This document shows positions 15,653-21,417 of a DNA stretch of 25,489 bases, piece by piece (position 1 is the stretch's first letter; the number at the start of each line of letters is the position of its first letter). Location of the stretch: the IMG/VR virus record IMGVR_UViG_3300028920_000247, positions 1 through 25,489 of that record; one strand, 5' to 3'. The notes below the pieces were generated by a model that saw only the letters and a program-made list of their open reading frames with translations, was not told the DNA's origin and did no database searches. Source of the DNA: a virus. The position numbers and the translations under genes are program-made.

Positions 15653-15714
15653 TCAACTCCCTTGATTAAGCGGAAAGAGTGAGGGGCAATTCGCCCTGCT
15701 CCTTACTCTTTTTT
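15648..15714 (+). terminator. Tandem hairpins with intrinsic terminator after the capsid genes
   Basis: First hairpin: CTTAATCAA (15648-15656) pairs with TTGATTAAG (15662-15670) around a 5-base loop; it overlaps the stop codon and has no T run. Second hairpin: an 11-bp stem 15674-15684 with 15701-15711 (one G-U pair), with an inner GGGC/GCCC pairing, runs into six Ts (15709-15714). The second is a convincing intrinsic terminator. It separates the abundant capsid genes from the tRNA and connector genes, and would lower transcription downstream. Confidence 0.85.
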
Positions 15715-15721
15715 AAAATAA

Positions 15722-15796
15722 TGCAGGGTAGAGTAATGGTAACTCGTTAGCTTCATACGCTAAAGATCACAGGTTCAAATCCTGTCCCTGCTTCCA
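15722..15796 (+). tRNA. tRNA with anticodon CAT (Met, or Ile2 reading ATA)
   Basis: A 75-base cloverleaf: acceptor 15722-15728 with 15786-15792, D-stem GAGT/ACTC (15731-15745), anticodon stem TTAGC/GCTAA (15747-15763) with loop TTCATAC and CAT at 15754-15756, variable AGATC, T-arm ACAGG-TTCAAAT-CCTGT (15769-15785) and encoded CCA (15794-15796). The anticodon stem lacks the three G-C pairs of initiator tRNA, so it is not a standard fMet tRNA. Oddities: a U-U mismatch at 1-72, U at the discriminator and C at position 38. CAT can read ATG, or ATA if the C is changed to lysidine; ATA is frequent in this phage, which favours Ile2. Identity is therefore uncertain. Confidence 0.88.
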
Positions 15797-15813
15797 GTAA
15801 AGGAGTAAAGTAG

Positions 15814-16089
15814 ATGGATTCAAGATTACCAAGTACTACAAGAAAAGCCAAGCCAAGCAAGGCCCACATAGAGGGAAAAGTAATAGTAAAAATGATTAGA
15901 ACTTGCTTAGGTTGTGATGAAAAAGTTTATGCTGAGGAGTTTGAAAAAGGTAAAACATATAACATAGGCGAGTCATTAGCAAAGGTATTTACAGAGGAAT
16001 TGAAAGTGGCAAGAAAAGTAAGGTTAGTACAATCTAAGAAAAGAGAGACACCTGAAAAATCAATTGAAGTAGAGACACCTGAAAAGTAG
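15814..16089 (+). CDS. Small Lys/Glu-rich hypothetical protein with a CxxC motif
   Basis: A 91-residue protein. A basic N-terminus is followed by MIRTCLGCDEKVYAEEFEKG (CxxC at about residues 32-35), then YNIGESLAKVFTEELKVARKVRLV and a low-complexity tail with two ETPEK repeats. The central block resembles short phage proteins between head and connector genes that contain 'G..Y.v.e..A..l...g.a' patterns. AAAGGAG (15799-15805), 3 bases after the tRNA CCA, gives 8-base spacing to the ATG. Function is unknown; a head-completion accessory is plausible by position. Confidence 0.65.
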   Translation: MDSRLPSTTRKAKPSKAHIEGKVIVKMIRTCLGCDEKVYAEEFEKGKTYNIGESLAKVFTEELKVARKVRLVQSKKRETPEKSIEVETPEK

Positions 16090-16107
16090 TATAAAAGGTA
16101 ATTAATT

Positions 16108-16686
16108 ATGGCTTGGGAACTCGTATCATTTGCATCATTAAAAGCTTTATTGGGGTTAGAAGATAGCTTAGTTACCGACTATCCCGCATTGAATATTTTA
16201 AAACCGAGCGTAGAAGCAGCAATAGAGAGCTATTTAGGTAGGCAATTAGAATCAGCGGAAAGGACAGAAACATTTTATATTACTGGCCCATCTAATATCA
16301 TACCTTTAAAAGCAATTCCGGTTACTGCTGTATCTTCGCTTGAAATTACTATGCTTAATGAAACTGAAACTTATTCAACAGGGGATTACTACTTTACTGA
16401 ATATGGTCTAACTCTGGATGCTCCTATCTATGACGGATATAAATCTTTTACTAATCTAAATGATGCGAAAATTGCAATTACTTATACCGGTGGCCTTTCT
16501 GCTGTTCCATCTGATATTGAAAGAGCGGCTTTACTACAAACAGCATATGAGTTTTTAGGTAAAGATCAGATTGGTGCAACTTCAGTTACTACAGAAGGGG
16601 GGACAGTAAATAGACCGGCTTTAAATTTACTCCCCGTGGTCAAAGATTTACTTAATCCTTATAAACACCCATTAAAGATTAGATGA
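16108..16686 (+). CDS. Head-tail connector (gp6-like adaptor)
   Basis: A 192-residue protein similar to HK97 gp6/SPP1 gp15-type adaptors, which form a ring below the portal. The N-terminal half is helical with LKALLGLEDSLVTDYPALNI and VEAAIESYLGRQLES, typical of the family; then a beta region (LKAIPVTAVSSLEITM, YYFTEYGLTLD, KIAITYTGGLSAVP) and a helix DIERAALLQTAYEFLGKDQI, with a C-terminal VKDLLNPYK. It follows the small CxxC gene and precedes the gp10-like gene by one base, as expected for neck genes. Confidence 0.8.
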   Translation: MAWELVSFASLKALLGLEDSLVTDYPALNILKPSVEAAIESYLGRQLESAERTETFYITGPSNIIPLKAIPVTAVSSLEITMLNETETYSTGDYYFTEYGLTLDAPIYDGYKSFTNLNDAKIAITYTGGLSAVPSDIERAALLQTAYEFLGKDQIGATSVTTEGGTVNRPALNLLPVVKDLLNPYKHPLKIR

Positions 16687-16687
16687 T

Positions 16688-17275
16688 ATGACACTTACAG
16701 TATCATATAATAGCAAAGAAGTAGAACAATATTTAAAAAAGCTCCCTGAAACTTCTTTTGAAAAAGCAAAAAAGGTGTTTGCTACTTCCGTACTCGCTGC
16801 AAATAGAGAAGTAAAATCAAATGCTACAACTAAATTGAATGTTCGTACAGGCGCATTAAGAAGATCTATTGGGCAATCAGTAAAAGGAATGAATTTAGAT
16901 GAATTAAGAGCATCAATTTTCAGTGGCAGTTCTGGAGGCAAACCTGTCGTATACGCGCCTATTCATGAATTCGGTGGTACAGTAACGGCTAAAAAAGCTT
17001 ATACAAATGTCCCCGGCGGACCTTATTTAAATATACCAATTGCAGATAATTTGACTCCAGCAGGTGTAATGAGAATGACTGCTGGCATGGTTTTTAATCA
17101 AGGCGGGTATTTGTTTAAATCTAAAAGTGGTAAGTGGTTTGTAGCGATGAATGATAAATTGATGTTTGTACTAGTCAAAGAAGTTACTATAAAACCGCAG
17201 TTGGGAATGAGAGACGCAGCAGAAAAACAAGTGCCGATAATTCTAACAGAATTAAAAAAGATAATAGGTGAGTAA
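16688..17275 (+). CDS. HK97 gp10-like head closure / tail completion protein
   Basis: A 195-residue protein of the HK97 gp10 type. Seen: VEQYLKKLPETSFEKAKKVF, then NVRTGALRRSIG (about residues 51-62; the 'TG-LR-SI' signature), VYAPIHEFGGTV (about 88-99) and a C-terminal helix EKQVPIILTELKKIIG. A segment about 115-150 (MRMTAGMVFNQGGYLFKSKS onward) is longer than in the shortest family members. It probably joins head and tail. It starts one base after the previous stop with no ribosome binding site of its own, so translation is likely coupled. Confidence 0.8.
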   Translation: MTLTVSYNSKEVEQYLKKLPETSFEKAKKVFATSVLAANREVKSNATTKLNVRTGALRRSIGQSVKGMNLDELRASIFSGSSGGKPVVYAPIHEFGGTVTAKKAYTNVPGGPYLNIPIADNLTPAGVMRMTAGMVFNQGGYLFKSKSGKWFVAMNDKLMFVLVKEVTIKPQLGMRDAAEKQVPIILTELKKIIGE

Positions 17276-17276
17276 A

Positions 17277-17384
17277 ATGGCCAAAGGCGTACCAAAGAAA
17301 GATGGATCAGGCAAAGGTAGGAGAATAAATAAGGGTAGAGGTGGGTGTAAGAACACTCAAACTAAAGGCAAGGGCAGAAAGTAA
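17277..17384 (+). CDS. Tiny Gly/Lys/Arg-rich basic protein (35 aa)
   Basis: A 35-residue ORF between two neck genes: MAKGVPKKDGSGKGRRINKG, then RGGCKNTQTKGKGRK. It starts one base after the gp10-like stop and ends exactly one base before the next ATG, so it fills the gap completely. The composition (Gly, Lys and Arg with a single Cys, no hydrophobic core) resembles unstructured nucleic-acid-binding peptides, and GSGKGRR-x-NKGRGGC looks like short basic phage peptides I have seen. The tight fit to both neighbours favours a real gene. Function is unknown. Confidence 0.55.
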   Translation: MAKGVPKKDGSGKGRRINKGRGGCKNTQTKGKGRK

Positions 17385-17876
17385 ATGGCTTATACTCCAG
17401 CAGATACGTCAATATTAAATGAAGTAGAGGCAAGACTTGGAAATATTACTACAGCTAATGGGTATAACAACGAGTTTAAAAGAATATCAAGGGCGAGAAT
17501 GAAACCCTTTAAAGGTTTTGATCTACCTGCTTGCAACGTATATCATGGCACAGTGGAATCTATTAAAACACCCTACGGCACTCAGAGTAAAAAACAGTTT
17601 CTAATTATAGAAGCACATTCAAAAACTCATGATGATCCGTTTATTGATATAGCTGATTCTCTTGCTGCTGATATAGTAACGGGTCTTTTTCGAAAAACCA
17701 TTTCACCTAAAGTGTCTGATGATGTGAGTACTGCTTTAGGGGGCATAGTTAAAAATTTAATTTTCACTGGGCATGATCCTTTTATTGGTTCAGGGCAAGA
17801 ACCTTTTTGTGGTACCCTGGTGAGATTTGAAATAGAGTACGAAACTGCTATCGGTAATATGGAGACTTTTGAGTAA
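17385..17876 (+). CDS. Putative tail terminator / minor tail protein
   Basis: A 163-residue protein in the position of the tail terminator (lambda gpU-like): after the head closure gene and before the major tail protein. It begins with a helix (TSILNEVEARLGNI), has a beta segment (KKQFLIIEAHSK), a helix DIADSLAADIVTGLFRK, and ends with CGTLVRFEIEYETAIG, a strand typical of the terminator fold. The start ATG directly follows the tiny basic gene; the ribosome binding site is weak. The assignment depends on order and predicted fold more than on strong motifs. Confidence 0.6.
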   Translation: MAYTPADTSILNEVEARLGNITTANGYNNEFKRISRARMKPFKGFDLPACNVYHGTVESIKTPYGTQSKKQFLIIEAHSKTHDDPFIDIADSLAADIVTGLFRKTISPKVSDDVSTALGGIVKNLIFTGHDPFIGSGQEPFCGTLVRFEIEYETAIGNMETFE

Positions 17877-17954
17877 TACAGGTAGGCACTAAGAAATAAA
17901 AAACTAAGAGATAAAAGAAGTAGTTTTGATTAATATCTATTCAAGGAGGAAAGT

Positions 17955-18977
17955 ATGGCAAATTCGGAGAATGCAAAAATCCAATTCGAAGCAGGGCAAG
18001 TGTTAACCACTTATGAAGCGATGACAGATTCAGGAGATCATCAAGTTTTTACTGCTACTGAGAATGTTTGGTCTGGTAAGTCTGGTTATACACCGTCGAT
18101 TCGACCAAATGGTATGGTAACAGGTAGGAATGTTTTATCTGCTTCGGCATCTACTAATGATACTGTAGTAATCGCAGCATTTACGGCTTATTCAAAAGGG
18201 GTGTTAAAAACGGTCAATGCCACTACTCAAGCAATCACCAGAACAGCTACGGTGGATGTTGCTCAAATCCATTCGATTACTATGGCCAGTGATGGGAGTA
18301 TTGCAGTGGTTGAAGGTTTGGTAAGTGCAGATACTTCTTTTAGTGAAACAAGAGGCGCGGCAGGCGGGCCTCCTTTGATTCCTGTAAATGATGTTGAAGT
18401 AGGGCAAATAAGGGTAACAGATGAGGCGGCAGCCTTACTTACTTCATCTGAGATCTTTCAATTGGTGGGTACGCATACTGAAAGATATGATTATCCCGGA
18501 TGGACTGAAAATAATATCGGGGATGGGCTTACTGCAAGTGAATCGGCTAAGACAAATGCATATGTTGAGTTTGATTCTGTACTGCCTTTGATTCATACGG
18601 GTCCAGTTGCGAAAGCGGCATTTGCTCAATATTATGCGCCTTCATTTGTAGATATGAGTAAAACAATGGATTTTGTGCCAGTGGAAAATTCTCATTCAGT
18701 ATCATCCACTCAAGTATATGGAAAAACTATTGGCTCAAGGTCTTCTTCAATTGGTCAAGGTTCTTTTACTGCCATGCTTAACGATGGGGTAACTGATGCT
18801 TTTGTTGGTCTTAAGGATGAGATTATCACTATTAAATTTTTTCCTGATAAAAATAAAACGCCTTATGTTTTGACACAAGGTAAATTGGGGCTTGGTAGGA
18901 CATTCCCTGTGTCCGATCAAAACCAAGTAGCAGTAACTGTTTCAGCAGATAATATCTCAGCGGAATTTACCAGCTAA
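17955..18977 (+). CDS. Major tail protein (tail tube), putative
   Basis: A 340-residue protein, beta-rich and Thr/Ser-rich, with a very strong AAGGAGG site (17942-17948), as expected for an abundant structural protein. It starts MANSENAKIQFEAGQVLTTY, and the C-terminal half has long strand segments (IITIKFFPDKNKTPYVLTQG, AVTVSADNISAEF). Its place just after the probable tail terminator and before the tail chaperone genes fits a tube protein; it is longer than many tube proteins (about 150-250), leaving room for an added surface domain. It overlaps the next gene, a sulfotransferase-glycosyltransferase, by one base, hinting that this protein or a neighbour is the substrate. Family assignment is by position. 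Confidence 0.65.
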   Translation: MANSENAKIQFEAGQVLTTYEAMTDSGDHQVFTATENVWSGKSGYTPSIRPNGMVTGRNVLSASASTNDTVVIAAFTAYSKGVLKTVNATTQAITRTATVDVAQIHSITMASDGSIAVVEGLVSADTSFSETRGAAGGPPLIPVNDVEVGQIRVTDEAAALLTSSEIFQLVGTHTERYDYPGWTENNIGDGLTASESAKTNAYVEFDSVLPLIHTGPVAKAAFAQYYAPSFVDMSKTMDFVPVENSHSVSSTQVYGKTIGSRSSSIGQGSFTAMLNDGVTDAFVGLKDEIITIKFFPDKNKTPYVLTQGKLGLGRTFPVSDQNQVAVTVSADNISAEFTS

Positions 18978-20797
18978 TGATATTAATCACTGGCCATCCT
19001 CGTTCTGGAACGAGGTATACAGCTAATTTACTTCAAGCAGCAGGAAAGAAATACGGGCATGAAGTTATAGAAGAAGACGGAGTAGTTTCATGGCTACATA
19101 TTTCTAAGGGTGGTAAAGTATCCTGGCTGCCAGAGGTAATTGACGGACTTTCATTTGGTGATGCAGAAGATAAAAGAGCAGCAGTGGAAGAACAAACCGA
19201 ATGGGAAAAAGTAATTCATTTAGTGAGGAATCCACTGGATGTGATTTCATCTTCTCAAACTCTCTCCAATGAAGCGTTTGAGTATATGTTTACTACTCTT
19301 AAAGATCATCCTGGCGGGGAACGTTCTTTAAGATGGTACATGTGGACATGGTTAAAATGGAATGAGTCAATTGAGCAATTAGCTGAATACCGATTTAAAG
19401 TTGAGGATCTTAATAATAATAAATCTAAGGTACTTCATAAGTTTTTAAAACTTACAGGGAGTGAAGTACCTGAGATATTTCCATCAAAAAATGTAAATGC
19501 AAGACCGCATAGTGACTACACTTGGCTTGATTTAGAACTAGAAGATAAATACTTATGTGAAGCAATTAAATGTAAAGCAAGAGAATATGGGTATGCTCCA
19601 TTTACTTTTGGGGCCATCATAATTGCTAAGGATGAAGCGCATAATTTACATAGGTGTTTATCGTCAATTAAGCCATTAGTAGATGAAATAATTTTTGTTG
19701 ATACGGGATCGGTAGATGGCACCCCTACTATAGCTGAAAGTTACGGCGCTAAAGTATATCACCATCCTTGGGAAAATAATTTTAGTTTACATAGAAACCA
19801 AAGTTTAAGTTATTCAACTTGTGATTGGGTTATTCAAATAGACTGTGATGAAGAGTTATGCGGAAATGTAATCGATTTACGATTTCAAGCTTTATCTGCA
19901 GAACTTCAAGGCTTTAATGCCGTAGCAGTGCTTTTTAAAGATATGCAAGATGGAAAACAAGCAATGCAGTTTAATGCTCCACGCGTTTTTAAAAGAACTG
20001 CTGTACATTATGAAGATATAGTGCACAATAGGCCGGTGTTTGAAGGCAATGCGGCAATGGGTACGGGCAATGCTTCGGTATGGTTTCAGCACTATGGGTA
20101 CGATATTGAACCTAAAAAGAAACATAAAAAGTTAATACGTACTAAAGAACTATTAGAAAAAAGAATAGCTGATAATAAAGATGATATTCCTGCTTATTTT
20201 TATTTATCACAAGTTGAAGGTGAATTAAACAATAATGAAAAAGTACTCCAATTATGTGAGCACTATATAAGCCATAAAGACCAAGTGAAAGAACGTTTTA
20301 ATGATAGTGTTTACTATACTCATTTACAAGCTTTATTTGTTACTGACAAAGGGCGATATTCAGAAAAATATGTTTCGACATTAAATAAATATATGAATGA
20401 AGTGCCGAATAATTTAGATATTATTTTTGCTGCAATGGAGTATTCAGCAGCAGTAAATAACATTAAACTTTTAAAACAGGCAGCGGATAAGTTTATTTCT
20501 AACTATATTAAATATGGGGTTGATTCACCAGTTCAAGGAAGTACTTTTATTTATACATACAAACCTGAATGCTTTTGCATGGCTCTGTTTTATTCTTCTA
20601 CTCTTTCTTTCAGTACGGGCATAAAACATTTAGATATGTTTAACAAAGTACTCCCCGCAACAAATAAAGAATTTAAAAGGAAAGCTGCTAAAGATATGCG
20701 AATTGCTTGTAAAAATTTAGGAATAGATTGGAAATATTCAAATGGGCAAGAGTCAAGGGAGAAGGTTAAACCGAAAAAGAAAAAGGGGAAAAAGTAA
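18977..20797 (+). CDS. Sulfotransferase-GT2 glycosyltransferase fusion
   Basis: A 606-residue two-enzyme fusion. Residues 1-205 look like a PAPS-dependent sulfotransferase: GHPRSGT (6-12) is the 5'-phosphosulfate loop, and VIHLVRNPLDVISSS (79-93) the 3'-phosphate-binding segment, followed by KVEDL (141-145). Residues about 209-375 are a GT-A family 2 glycosyltransferase: FGAIIIAKDEAHNLHRCLSS (211-230), EIIFVDTGSVDGT (237-249) and the metal-binding IDCDEE (288-293). The C-terminal part (about 376-590) is helical and TPR-like, with a Lys-rich tail. It probably adds sugar to a protein or glycan and sulfates the product. The ATG overlaps the tail-protein stop by one base; no good ribosome binding site is visible. 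Its place in a tail operon is unusual. Confidence 0.85.
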   Translation: MILITGHPRSGTRYTANLLQAAGKKYGHEVIEEDGVVSWLHISKGGKVSWLPEVIDGLSFGDAEDKRAAVEEQTEWEKVIHLVRNPLDVISSSQTLSNEAFEYMFTTLKDHPGGERSLRWYMWTWLKWNESIEQLAEYRFKVEDLNNNKSKVLHKFLKLTGSEVPEIFPSKNVNARPHSDYTWLDLELEDKYLCEAIKCKAREYGYAPFTFGAIIIAKDEAHNLHRCLSSIKPLVDEIIFVDTGSVDGTPTIAESYGAKVYHHPWENNFSLHRNQSLSYSTCDWVIQIDCDEELCGNVIDLRFQALSAELQGFNAVAVLFKDMQDGKQAMQFNAPRVFKRTAVHYEDIVHNRPVFEGNAAMGTGNASVWFQHYGYDIEPKKKHKKLIRTKELLEKRIADNKDDIPAYFYLSQVEGELNNNEKVLQLCEHYISHKDQVKERFNDSVYYTHLQALFVTDKGRYSEKYVSTLNKYMNEVPNNLDIIFAAMEYSAAVNNIKLLKQAADKFISNYIKYGVDSPVQGSTFIYTYKPECFCMALFYSSTLSFSTGIKHLDMFNKVLPATNKEFKRKAAKDMRIACKNLGIDWKYSNGQESREKVKPKKKKGKK

Positions 20798-20798
20798 A

Positions 20799-21263
20799 AT
20801 GGCTTTTGATATTAAAAAATTTAGAAATCTAAAAACACAACCGAGAATAAAAGAAGTAACTATTTCTCAATTACAAGTATTATTTGATGAAGATGAAAAG
20901 CCAGTTTTTAAAGTTAGAAATCTCACTGGACATGAATTAGCTCTATGTAATGAAGCAGTAAAAGCTAATACTCAGATAAGGGCTTTAGTTGAAAAACTAT
21001 TATCTGAAAGTGCTAAGGAAAAAGCACAAGCTATATGTGAAAGTTTAGGAGTAAATAGTGATAAAACCCCAGATGATTTAGTTAGGAGAATACAATTACT
21101 TAGATTAGGAGTAATTGAACCTGAATTAACACATGAGGATTGTGTTAGATTTGCGTCTATGTTCCCCGAACCTTTTTATGATTTGACTAATCAAGTACTA
21201 CAATTGACGCATTTAGGTGCAGACTTGGGGGAGTACAAAGACTCTGGAATGATCAAGGAATAA
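20799..21263 (+). CDS. Tail assembly chaperone, first ORF
   Basis: A 154-residue protein at the site of the lambda gpG-type chaperone: between the tail protein region and the tape measure. It is mostly helical and charged (FDIKKFRNLKTQPRIKEVTI, ELALCNEAVKANTQIRALVE, then DLVRRIQLLRLGVIEPEL and VRFASMFPEPFYDLTNQVLQ). ATG 20799 is chosen over TTG 20742, because the earlier start would run inside the Lys-rich end of the preceding gene, and AGGGG lies close before 20799. Such chaperones coat the tape measure during tail assembly and are often extended by frameshifting into the next ORF. Confidence 0.7.
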   Translation: MAFDIKKFRNLKTQPRIKEVTISQLQVLFDEDEKPVFKVRNLTGHELALCNEAVKANTQIRALVEKLLSESAKEKAQAICESLGVNSDKTPDDLVRRIQLLRLGVIEPELTHEDCVRFASMFPEPFYDLTNQVLQLTHLGADLGEYKDSGMIKE

Positions 21264-21265
21264 GA

Positions 21266-21415
21266 ATGAGTATGATAATGGCTCATGGAGGCGGAATGGG
21301 TTCACAAAGATTTCTTTTTGAGATCAGACCGGATGTCTTTCCAGAGGGATTCTTAACACCTGTCGAAATTGAATTATGGATAAAGTTTTTTGGAGATAAA
21401 AAACAAAGGACGTAA
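21266..21415 (+). CDS. Tail assembly chaperone, second ORF (possible -1 frameshift partner)
   Basis: A 49-residue ORF (MSMIMAHGGGMGSQRFLFEI onward, ending KKQRT), two bases after the first chaperone ORF and in its -1 frame. The -1 frame is open from 21191, so a ribosome slipping in 21191-21260 could make a fusion. A run of five Gs (21227-21231) lies there, in TTG GGG GAG. The pattern fits the P-site slip but not the A-site, so frameshifting is uncertain. AAGGA (21255-21259) before ATG 21266 allows separate translation. It contains an aromatic helix (IELWIKFF). Confidence 0.55.
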   Translation: MSMIMAHGGGMGSQRFLFEIRPDVFPEGFLTPVEIELWIKFFGDKKQRT

Positions 21416-21417
21416 AA

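Noticed and set aside
15648-15670. The first hairpin alone as an intrinsic terminator
   Set aside because: It is not followed by a T run; only the second hairpin meets that requirement.
20742-20798. Start of the tail chaperone at TTG 20742
   Set aside because: The extension is only the Lys/Arg-rich complement of the previous gene's tail in another frame, and ATG 20799 has a better placed ribosome binding site.
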